Of a DNA stretch of 64,000 bases, positions 1 through 11,000 are shown piece after piece. The stretch is from Macrosoma leucophasiata (taxonomy: Eukaryota; Arthropoda; Insecta; Lepidoptera; Hedylidae), in contig JAWQUS010000002.1 of the NCBI GenBank assembly GCA_036365455.1, positions 8,804,001 to 8,868,000 of the forward strand. Direction: 5' to 3'. The notes under the pieces are model-generated. The model had not been told where the DNA came from. It ran no database searches and saw only the letters and a program-made list of their open reading frames with translations. Numbering within the stretch: the stretch's first letter is position 1; each line of letters starts with the position of its first letter. The position numbers and the translations under genes are program-made.

Positions 1-408
1 ACCCAATTTTAAACAGTATTTAAAATATCTGCAATTTACTCTACATCTAAAATATTACATCTTTAAATTACGATTTTACTATGTGCAACTGAATATTTTA
101 TATCAATTGTTACACAAAGTGATTTGGTGATTTAATACAATAATGATTTTACTAGATAACTAACAAAGAGGTGGCATGAGGTTTCTAAATCGATTGGTGA
201 AAAATGTACAAATGACACAAACTTATAAAATAATTACAAAAAAATATATACAAGTTGCGATGTAATAATGTTCGCATTTTACGAGATAACGAAGAGATTT
301 TATTTCATTCGTTATTCTTACATATGACTTGCTTTTCAATATCGGACTTATTCATTAGTCAGGATCCCGAAAATACGCAGTTTTAAGCTAAAATGTTAAA
401 ATCACAAC
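1..408. other. Unassigned AT-rich sequence
   Basis: No gene, splice-consistent ORF or repeat family member was recognised. It lies downstream (3') of Ada2b and could be intergenic or the flank of a gene outside the left edge. Confidence 0.4.
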
Positions 409-951
409 AGTACGCAGCAAGACATATTGCTCATCGACCTCAGGGGAGACTTCAGATAATGACGGCCCTGTAGAGCGTTATTTCCTTCGCACACAACCTA
501 TGTGACATTTGTCGACAATTTTGATCAAGTTTTGACCAATACTGGGAGTAGAGCTCCAGTGACGGAGCTCGCAGGCGTAGGCACCACCGCATTACCTAAT
601 ATACTTGCCGCTAAATGGTAGTGTTCAGCACTATCGTGTTCCGGTCAGGTGGTAATGTACGGCCCTGTAATTTCCGGCACAGAGGCATAACACCTTAGGC
701 CTCAGGAGTGGTAACGCATCTACATTTGGACCAAGGTCTTTGTGTGTGTGTCTATAGGCTGCAGTCATCACTTAACATCAATGTGAACTGCATGCGTGTT
801 TGCCACTTCCATTGCATTAAAAAAAAAACCGAACTATTACTGCTTACGTAAGCAGCTTAGCAGTGTGCAGCAAAGATAACGCTCTACGAACTCGCTCGCT
901 CAGAAGCTCGATGTACAATATTTCTTGATGTGTACTGTACTTGCATGATTT
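409..951. mobile_element. Stem-loop MITE (family A), split by a SINE
   Basis: Left part 409-543 and right part 836-951 together match the family seen at 9719-9959: GCTCATCGA..., TAGAGCGTTAT, GTTTGTCGAC, then GATAACGCTCTACGAA and CTCGATGTACAATATT. The two halves are the arms of a long imperfect inverted repeat. The gap between them is one full SINE copy, so the SINE inserted later. No ORF is present, so the element is non-autonomous. Confidence 0.75.
544..835 (+). mobile_element. SINE-like element (family S), inserted in MITE
   Basis: Family S runs from GGTGGTAGAGCTCCAGTGAC through ACCACCGCATTACCTAATAT, AATGGTAGTGTTCAGCACTA and CTATAGGCTGCAGTCATCAC to TGTTTGCCACTTCCAT and an A-rich tail. The 3' part resembles the tails of common lepidopteran LINEs, so it is probably mobilised by such a LINE; this is inference. 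No RNA polymerase III head was recognised in it. This copy is nearly full length. Confidence 0.8.
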
Positions 952-1130
952 GTATGTTTGCATTAGATATTCTTAAATGTGGACTCTAAGTAGTGAAATA
1001 CTAGGCTTTATTTACACGCGATTTGAACTAATTATGTACAGTGCTCTATAAGAGCAGGACTACAGATTAAAACTCCCCTATTTTAGAAGTAACTAATCGT
1101 GCAATCAATGTAATGAAAAATACTAAGCTT

Positions 1131-1271
1131 GGGTTGCACCAAGATATTTGTTAAAGTTATAAACATAACATTTCACATCCTTTTCTAACTTAAAGAAATC
1201 TGTTAAAGTTAAAGAAGGATGTGAAATGTTACAATAACTTTAACTTTAACAAATATCTTAGTGCAACCTAG
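1131..1271. mobile_element. Short hairpin MITE
   Basis: A 141-bp inverted repeat. The left arm begins GGGTTGCACCAAGATATTTG and the right arm ends CAAATATCTTAGTGCAACCT. The arms also share TAACATTTCACATCCTT. No coding potential. Confidence 0.75.
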
Positions 1272-2060
1272 GCTAACTTTTCAAAGAGGTAGGCTTAGTT
1301 ATTTGCCTAAAATTCACACATGAGCTATATCCTATAATTATACTTAATGGCTGTAAAATTATTTATTGTAAATCGCCAACGATATTTTCACATTAACGGC
1401 AATCTAAATTTGATGAAAAAGTAAACTTGTGTAGGATGACTAAAGATCTTGTCAATTAATTAGAAAATAATCTATGATTTCAGTCCAAAAACTAGAATGA
1501 TTTCAGTATCGAAACTGTCCAGTTAGTTCTAGAATAGCTTCCAACACGTCAATAGTTGTATGAACGTATTTAAATAAAAAATGCTTATTTTGGTAATTTG
1601 ACACTTATCGCCAATGTGCAGTACATTGCCAGCTGTGCACTACATCTTTCATCAAGATTGAATTTTCATATTTATCTATCACGCTCTCTTTCATAATCTT
1701 AATCTTCAAGACAGCACACGGTCAATATAACTATAGCAAACAACAGACATCTAAGTGATTCCTGAGTTTAAAAAGGATATATCTTTCTGTGTAGAAATTA
1801 TTTCTTAACTTCTAATCAACACAACATGTGAACTGAAAAAGCCAAAAACGTTATTTAAAATAAGTCCCGTGCGTTTATTTTCTAATAATAATTATTACAT
1901 AGAGAAATGTACATTTTTAATATAAATTTGCCCTATTTTACCTTACCACAACATTAGTCAACACCGCCATCTTACATACAGTCGTCGAAGTAATTATGTT
2001 ACATTTTCCCTTTGCAAGATTTATGACAGAGATTTAATGCGTAATGACTTATTTAACAGT
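1272..2060. other. Unassigned AT-rich sequence
   Basis: Nothing gene-like or clearly repetitive was recognised. No ORF of note on either strand. Confidence 0.4.
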
Positions 2061-2276
2061 AATACAGTGCTCATCGAGCCTATGAAGGCGACAATCGGCT
2101 ACTTTCGACTTCGTAAAGCGTTATCTCAGTTGCACACTGTCTACATAAGCACTGATAGTCCGGTATTGGTCAAAATTTGATCAAAATGGTGAACAAATGT
2201 CATATGGGTAAGGTGCGAAAGAGATAACGCTCTACAGACTCGAAATAAGCCGAAGTCGGATTGTTGGATACTGTAC
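2061..2276. mobile_element. Stem-loop MITE (family A)
   Basis: It begins TACAGTGCTCATCGAGCC and ends GTTGGATACTGTA. Internally it has the family core GGTATTGGTCAAAATTTGAT and the inverted TAGAGCGTTAT / GATAACGCTCTAC arms. Uninterrupted copy, no ORF. Confidence 0.8.
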
Positions 2277-2318
2277 ATTTAACTTAATGAAATTAAAGAA
2301 AAAACGGAAAGTAAAATT

Positions 2319-2457
2319 TGACTTCGGGAAGGAATCGAACCTACGACCTCAGGATAACCAGTCCAGCCGCTTCGGAGTAAGGGAATTCGGTAGCTTAGTG
2401 GTAAAGCGGCTGGACTGGTTATCCTGAGGTCGCAGGTTCGATTCCTTCCCGAAGTCA
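2319..2457. repeat. Inverted tRNA-like hairpin
   Basis: Left arm 2319-2372 and right arm 2404-2457 are reverse complements at 53 of 54 positions, separated by 31 bases. Bases 2384-2455 on the plus strand form a 72-base tRNA-like unit. It has an acceptor stem AATTCGG/CCGAAGT (6 of 7 pairs), a D arm GCTT...AAGC, an anticodon loop CTGGTTA (GGT at the anticodon place), and a T loop GGTTCGATTCC. The left arm is the reverse complement of its D-stem-to-acceptor part. AAATTAAAGAAAAAA-type sequence flanks both sides in inverted form. Mismatches in the T and anticodon stems argue against a working tRNA; a tRNA-derived foldback element is more likely. Confidence 0.75.
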
Positions 2458-2475
2458 TTTTTTTCTTTAATTTCT

Positions 2476-3635
2476 TAAGGTCACTCGCATGTGTTGTTGC
2501 GAAGAATAAATATTACAAATTTAACTTAATGTTATTTAGGGTATAAAGGCATAGTCCACATGACTTAAAAAATGTTATTTAATAATTTTTTTTTTTGAAT
2601 ATTCTCCGTCGAAGATGTCAGTGGCATGTTTTTACAAACGTGAGAGTCGGGAGACTGACAAATTTGTGGGTACATACAAGCCTTGTTTCACATAATTTTA
2701 AATAAATAATCTTTCTAAACACCGAAATACACTGCATACCGATATAAATTATCCCATACAATACACTTTATAATCAGAATATCATACACTTGACCGCTAT
2801 TATACTACCAAAGAAGTATTGTCAGTTTATATATTATTATACAGGTTGGTGCAAAATGCTGCCTCACGAGAAAGCAACGTAAATGATATACTATACTCAT
2901 AAATAGACCATAAGCTTAATTCAATTCAACTGAATCATGTGATCAATATTAAATAGGAGTCACCTTGTCATCTAATGATAAAAAGGAGAGATTTATTGAC
3001 TGGTTTAATGAAATACAAAATGGTTTCGCTGAAGAAAAAACAAAGAGACTAACTTTGAGCATCATTGAAGTATTATTGCATAAAAATATCAAAATTCTGA
3101 AAAAAGTATTTATTATTTCAGTGTCATTTCTACTCAAGCAATATAAAACTTAATTATATTATCAATGTAATACCTTAGCAATTTAAAATTCGTTTTCCTT
3201 CCTATAAAGCTCAAAATAATTGTTATAATCACATTTTCACAATTTTATTGTAACTTGCATAAGTTCTGTTAATACATCTACAACTACTGACTATAATAAC
3301 TATTTATTGCCTTTTGAGCCCAAACCACTATTTTACTACTAGTTGGGATTAATCGCTTTTGGCTAAACGTTCCAAAAACTGACATTGATTTGGATGTTAA
3401 TTTTTTTTTGAAGATAGTACTCATAAATATAAAGCGTTTTGTGAAGATTCACATTTTTAAAATGCACAGTTCTTAAAATATACATTTTTTAAATTTCTAT
3501 ATAAATCGACTAGATCGCCATTACAATTTTGTTTATTTGTCATGTCTGATGGTAGCACTGACATGTAACGTTTCATTACTCGTCAATGGCGTTTAATTCT
3601 ATTTCATAGCATGTTTCGTATATATTTATTATTCA
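2476..3635. other. Unassigned AT-rich sequence
   Basis: At 2949-3153 both strands are open for 62 codons, but neither reading resembles a known family and there are no splice or start cues. The rest holds nothing recognised. Confidence 0.35.
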
Positions 3636-3827
3636 ACTAGCGGCCCGCCCCGGCTTCGCCCGCGCTCTGCTCCTATTAGTCATAGCGTAATGTAAGCTAT
3701 CCTATCTCTCAAGTTGGATCGAACTGCACATGGTGTGCGAATTTTATTATAATCGGTTAAGTGGTTTAGGAGTCCATTGAGGACAAACATTGTGACACGA
3801 GATTTATATATATTAAGATTTTGGAAC
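3636..3827 (+). repeat. Dispersed repeat beginning CTAGCGGCCCGCC
   Basis: It begins AACTAGCGGCCCGCCCCGG and contains CCTATTAGTCATAGCG and a TTATATATATTAAGATT end. Relatives lie at 25234, 50889 and 61217. This is a short non-autonomous family frequent in lepidopteran genomes; its class was not assigned. Confidence 0.65.
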
Positions 3828-5064
3828 GGAACGTAAAACAGACGTGTGATGTCAGATGTCAGTCATCGTTCTACGTTCTCCTCTTCTGTGGCGTTTCGTA
3901 TTTATGTAAACAAAGGTTATTGAAATTTTCTAGAAAAATAGGTTTTAGGTATAGGTTTTGTTAGGTTGTATATGTAAAAACAGCGCGCGAGCCGAGAGAG
4001 CGTAACGAGCGTGCCGCGGCAGCGGCCGGCGAAGCGCCAGAGCCGAACTTTGTTTAAGAAAAACTAGCTACTATATTTTTTTGCTTAACTCCTAAACCAT
4101 GGGGTTTCGACGGGGGGAGCGGGTTTAAGGGAGTTAGTTACCTCCCCCTCCCCCTTCTCCCCCCATTCGACGTCAGTTTTTGGAAAGTTTTACCGTTTTT
4201 CGTTAGTGTAATTTACAATGCATCGTAAACGTGTTGCAAATACTATTATTTTATACACAAAAATAATAGAGCCAGTTATGTCTTCTTTCCCACTGCATTA
4301 GGTTACGTTTACAGTACTACCTGTGCCTGTACTACCATTTATTGTAAGATGTGCGGATTCGTTGTCATCTATTGACCACGAATTCGAGCGTACCATCCAT
4401 GGGATGCCACAAACGTGGCAAGGCTTAAATACTTATGACACGGAAAGCAACGTGACATGTGAAAGTTTTGAAACATCTTCATTACATATCAAAATCTTTG
4501 AAGTTTATGCAAATAAAACAGGACGCTGACTGGGTTTGTCACGTTGTATGCGTGTCAAAGTACACACACACACCTGCTCATGCCACATTATCTTTGGACA
4601 CGCGTACCATGCAATCTGGAGCCTAATTCTGCTCCAATGTCTTGGCACACCGCAGACACTCCGCCAAAATTCCATACAAACGCTTAATTTGGTTTCTATC
4701 CATCAGTGACGTGTATTTACACGTGCACCTGTGTGCGTAGCACGTACATAATACCAACCGTCGCCCATAAGAGAGGAAGGGGTTGCGTATGTGTGCAAAT
4801 CGGGCGGGACGTCGAAGTGTCCATTTTATACGTAGTATTATGACATATTCTCTGGTCTTGGTCTAACATAGACCGCGGTCATTGCTTAAGTAAGACAGCG
4901 TAACGATTCAATCAAGATCCACCGACAATTACGACTAATTACGTTAGCGGAATTAAACCCCTAGGCCATGCCATGTTGCTGTGATTTAACTTACTAAGCC
5001 GGCTGTTAATCCAGGATTATAATTGGTTGGCTTTGATGAGTATAATAGCGGCGTGTGTCGTATA
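3828..5064. other. 3' flank of Ada2b
   Basis: It contains a GC-rich stretch (3980-4040) and a C/G-rich stretch (4095-4165) of unknown origin. A minus-strand AATAAA is at 4338-4343, about 720 bases after the Ada2b stop; its use is uncertain. Confidence 0.3.
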
Positions 5065-8000
5065 CTAGTTACGTATCCATCCCGCGGTGTGCAGATAATG
5101 GCGAACGGCGATGTCGACGTCGCAGTCGGGCGCCGGCGGCCGTCGCAGGAGCACGCCTTTCAGCGTCACGTACTGCGCCGGAGGGAGGCTCAGCGTCGAG
5201 CACAGCTGTCACAATAATCTTACGTTAACTGAATGTAACAATAAATTCACAATTATAACAGTTTGTGACAATCAGCTGACGAAACATGATGTTTTGGTTA
5301 ACATTCTGGACTCCTCGAGTCTAGAATCTCATCTCTGCACTTGATGATGAAGAAACTTGAGAGCTTCATTGAAAATATTTTTTTTATGTAATGGAAGTGG
5401 CAAACAAGCATGATCAGAATTCACATTGATGTTAAGTGATGACTGCAGCTTATAGACACCCACACAAAGACCAAGGTCAAAATGCAGATGCGTTACCACT
5501 CCTGAGGCCTAAGGTGTTATGTCTCTGTGAAAGTTATAACGGAGCCATACATTACCATCTAACCGGAAGACGTTAGTGCTGAACCACTATCATCATCATC
5601 GTGTGTCATCGGAGCAACTTCTACAGCTCTATAAAGCTCAAGTGAGCCCCATTTGGAATACTGCTCTCATCTTTGGGCGGGAGCACCTAAATACCAGCTT
5701 GGACCCCTTGGCTCCATTCAAAAACGTGCTATTCGAATCGACAACAACTTAGGAATCACAGATAGACTCGAAGATCTGAGTCTGCGCAGAGACATCGGAT
5801 TTCTGTGCATTTTCGAAAACCCTTTACAATGGTGAGTGCTCTGTTGAAACTGATGAACTGTTCGATCTGGTGCCATCGTCTACATTCCTACATCGCACCA
5901 CCCCCCGAAGAGAGAAGTTCCACCCGCACAGATTGGATACTTGGACGTGCTCAAGGGTCCGATTCGCGCGTTCATTCCTGCCCAGAACGTGCAACTTGTA
6001 GAACGAACTACCCTCTGAGGGGTTCCCCCGGCGCTACAATATGGGGTTCTTAAAAACTGGCGTCAAGAGTCTTTCAGGGCTGGCAGGTAACTCCCCTGGT
6101 GTTGCAAATGTTCATAGGCGACAGTAACCACTTTCCATGAGGCGGCCCGTCTGCTTGTCTGTCAATCCTTTGACATAAAAAATATATTATAATTAATAGA
6201 CAGAGAAACAATACATTTCCAAGACATAGAGAAACAGATATCCAATTCGTTGAAGTTTCGTTTCGTGTTTACAATACATACATATTATATTTAAATTGTG
6301 CCTTTGTCTCCAACAGTCAACAAAAGCAAGACAAAAGATTTGAAATTATGTTAAAACATACTCTTACACAATAATTTTCTTGATTATAGGAAAGTTCGTT
6401 TGAAACTAAAATGGTATTGACTCAATTGAACAATTAGATCACAGCTGTTTCGTGAAAATGAGAACAGCGTCAATTTAGTTACATTTTTAATGCTATGAAG
6501 GTGGCAAACAAACATGTAGTTCACATTGATGTTAAGTGATGAGTGCAGCCTATAGACACTTACACAAAGACCAGAGGTCAACGTGCAGATGCGTTGCCAC
6601 CCCTGCGACCTTAGTTGTTATGTCTCTGTGAAAGTTATAACGGAGCCATACATTGCCATCTAACCGGAACACGATAGTGCTGAACCACTACCATTTGGCG
6701 GCAGATGGGTTAGGTAATGCGATGGTGCCTACGCCCTCGAGTCCCTACATTGGAACTCCACCATCACTTCGACATCCCTACTTATAATATTATAAATGCG
6801 AAAGTAACTCTGTCTGTCTATCTGTCACCTTTTCACGTCCAAACGTTTGAAACGATTTTAACGAAATTTGGTACAGAGATAGAGCTGACTTTAAAAAAGA
6901 ACATAGGCTACTTAATTATTTATAAAACGATATCCACGCGGCCGAAGCCGCGGGCAACAGCTAGTGTATTATTATATAGTCGTTACCTGTATCTCATTAT
7001 TGGTCAGCAGATGCCTCGAGCATGCGCCGTTGCTGTTGTTGCATGAGCTCTTTTTGGAGCATCCACATGCGATACTTCCGTCCCGTGTGCACTTTGGGCT
7101 GGTGGAACTTGAGCCGCTTTCTCCGTCTCTGTCGTGCAAAACATTAGTTATGTTAATCGAGCACCAAAATGTACAGCATTAAACCTACGTGGTTATTTTT
7201 TGGCTCAAATCGTTCTCTCCATACACTGTTTATGTATTCAGTATTATCAGTAAGTATATAGTTAGTAAGGCACCTAATATTTAACCGATTTGTTTACATA
7301 ATTCTATAACACGAATTTTTCTATTCTGATTAACTGTCTTAAAAAAACGGAGGAGGTTCTCAATTCGTCGGGATAAATTTATTTATGTTCACTGATTACT
7401 CAGACGCGTGAACAGATTTAAAAACTTCTTTTTTTGTTTGAAAGGGTATACTTCAGAGGTGGTCCCATGGTCACCAACCAATTGAAAGTCACTTTGCAGT
7501 ACATAACTGTATTCTTAAAATAATCGTTTTTTTTTTATGTAATTAAAGTGGCAAACAAGCATGCAGTTCACATTGAAGTTAAGTGATGACTGCAGCCTAT
7601 AGACACCCACACAAAGACCAAGGTCAAAATGCAAATGCGTTACCACTCCTGAGGCCTAAGGTGTTATGCCTCTGTGCCGGAAATTACAGGGCCGTACATT
7701 ACCACCTGACCGGAACACGATAGTGCTGAACACTACCATTTAGCGGCAAGTAAATCAGGTAATGCGGTGGTGCCTACGCCCGCGAGCTCCGTCACTGGAG
7801 CTCTACCACCAGTAAAAATATCGTAAATATCGTATCGTAAATATCATCATGTTAACAGGAATTATAATGTACTGCAAGATGGCTATCAAACTAATGTCAA
7901 CCGAGAGACATAATACCTACGCATTTTGGTCAATATCTGATGAACAGATGACAGAATGCTGGAGAAATCAGGGTATACACTCAAAAAGTGTATGGACTTA

Positions 8001-11000
8001 AAAGGTTTCAATTGAGTTTTCTTAATTTATGTGTGAATTTGCATCTGAAAATCATTACTTAACGCTACAGAGCTCAAGTTGAAAGCCACTACACACTAAC
8101 CGTAAGGTGTTAAAAGATAATACGGAAAGAAGGCGATAAAAAATAATCAACAGATTTTTGGATAGACGTGTACCTACGCGTAAGTTACAAAACGTCATTT
8201 ACACTAAAAAGCGAAATATTAACTAATACTCTTAATAAAATATTCAAGATCCAGATAATCACATCACAAAAAATTTAATAATAACTTAATACAGATGTAA
8301 TCTCAAGGAACAATGCACGTCATCATAATCACAATCACAATCAATCACGTCTTCATGTACATCATACATTTGGAATATTTAGAAGTCGGGCCAGTTATTA
8401 GCGGCCACTTTCATCACATTTTTCATTGGCAGCCATTTTTTGTGATGCGATTATCTGGTTTTTAAAATCGCTAATTTTTTTTCGTCATTATTGTTAAAAC
8501 ATGTCACATGCCATCAATACTGCACCAGGAGCACTAATCTTACCTTTTTCTTTGCTGCAGCGTGCTGTTCTGCGTTTGTTCTTTTGTCTGATTGGTGTCC
8601 AGGCACCCACTGCTGCCCTGGCGAATACAATCGTTATACGGGATCTAACCCACAAACCAATCAAATAAACTATACACGGGTACGTAAAATATTATAAATC
8701 TCAGGCCTGCGTTACGGTCAGCACAGTTCTGAAGGAATGTGATTGTGATGGCATCTATTTAAAAAACAACGTTACGTTGAAATTGCATTAACTTACAAAA
8801 TTCCCGAGATTTCCATGGGAACTGAGTTGACTGACCTTTTTTAAATTAGCAGAGGGATAATCTGCACGATATATTCAATACAACGTGTATTAGTGGATTT
8901 TTTAAAATACAATCTAACTAGGACAGTTTTAACAACTGTTTTACGGTGACTTACTGCGATTCAAATTAAGAGCAATATATTGTACTATTTATATTTTGCA
9001 ATAACACACGCGAGTGAACTTTAGAAAATAAAGAAAAAACGCAAAGAAGAAAAAAAATATTTCCGTTTTTCCTTTAACTTTTTAATTTCTAAAGCAATAT
9101 ATTGTTTCATTTCGTTATATGACAGCGCGTATGAAAAATGAGACAGTAATTTTAACTATATTTAAGCATTAAAAATCGTTTAGGTTCGCAATAAACTGTC
9201 GAAGGGTGCTAAAATATAACGTATAACTCTGTTCAGTACTCAGTAACGCAGGCCTTACACTCCTTTTAGTTGTTTCCATATTAAAAAAGCGAAAATTCAT
9301 AATCATTTGAAATATATTCCGATAAAATCGAGGAAAAAATTGAAAACAGTCAATTTTTTTATATTTCTGAATTTAGATTTACATTTACAAGTTGATTTAT
9401 AAGACAACGCCCAAATAAATGTTACTCATCAAAAAATTGCAGCACCATTTATTTTGTCGTGCAGCGATGAATATTTTGTGTAGAAAAGCTGAATTCTTTT
9501 GTGTGTGTAGTGATTTCAGGGTTGGCCACATTATAAAAGTTGTAAAACTTTCTTACGCGTCGGATCGTGACGATCCCACTGCCTACTAATGGAGGAGAAT
9601 TTTACTGTAATAAAGCGAGACGACAGAAGCGTCCCGCGATGAAACAGCCACTATTGCGAGCGCCAAACCGCTTGCTAAGCATAGCTATTTCTTTTTGAAA
9701 CACATGTTTTAAAATAAATTACAGTGCTCAACAATAAATATTGCACATCAAGCCTAGGAAGGAGATTTCGGCTTATTTCGGGTCTATAGAGCGTTATCTT
9801 TCGCACCGTACCTATTTGACGTTTGTCGACCATTTTGATCAAGTTTTGACCAATACTGGACCGTCAATGCTAAGTCAAGATAACGCTCTACGAAGTCGAA
9901 ACGAGCCGATCGTCTCTTTCGTAGGCTCGATGTGCAATATGAATTGTTGAGTACTGTAAATTATTTATTTACACATTTATTTTCCCCTAATGAACGCATA
10001 CCGCTGTTGTGGACATCTATGGCGAAGGATTCTGTTTAGCAGTGCATGTCTTTTGCGGGATTTGAGTGATAAATATGAACTTTTATTATGGGGGTAACCC
10101 TGAAATGATAATGATGAATAATAAGCCTTAAATTTTGGATGTCTTTAAAATTTCCCTTGTCATTCTTTACGCCATTATCATACCCATCTCCTTTGCCGTT
10201 TCAAATAAAAGAAGTGTATTTTCTCGTTATAATATAAAATATACCACAGCGGCCTAATGGCAGTAGTATACCTATTAGATCCGTGTTACCAGATTCAATG
10301 TCAGAAGTGACTTGTCCATAGTGGGTGCCACTTATAATCATGTCTGATAGAAAATTCCCATTGACATGTAGTGTCCACCGGGGATCGAACTTGAGGTCCC
10401 TGCAGTTGTGGTCTGCTGCCACTAAGCCACCAAACGGATACAAAAACACAACTTATCCTAGGCTAAGATAATTCAAATCCCAAAATAAACAATATACTCT
10501 CACTTCATCTACTTTACGACCAAGTTAAAGAAAAACGGAATTAAAAAATATTGAAGTGTTTACAGTGAGTACTAACACAAACTGCTAAAACATACAATAA
10601 GGGAATATTCACTACCACTACGATACTCAACTATAACACGGCGAAAGCTCAAGCGCTATAAGCACGAATGGAGACCACGCGTGTGTCGCTAGATATGTCA
10701 TTTTTTTTTCAAATTTAGTCGGTGCAGGTACCGCGCGATCGTTAAACACGTCTGAAAAACGTGGTGTGCAAGGGCTGTGATATTGTATTGTTGATTTGAA
10801 GTGTGTTTATAGTGTGCCGATCAGTAAACGCCTCCGGCCTATTACCGCGAGATAAAAAGCATTTCTCATCACACTTGAAACATGGATCTGACTTATACTA
10901 GTGATTAACGAATGTCGAGACCATTTTTCAAGTGTTCATCCGGTCACGACAGTGACATAGTTACTAGCTTCGTGACTCGTCACGGCTGTGTGCGTAACAA

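Noticed and set aside
2949..3153. Overlapping 62-codon ORFs on both strands
   Set aside because: No recognisable domain, no supporting signals; likely chance in AT-rich DNA.
6717..7046. 109-codon plus-strand ORF
   Set aside because: It runs through a SINE, a dispersed repeat and the antisense of an Ada2b exon; no coherent protein.
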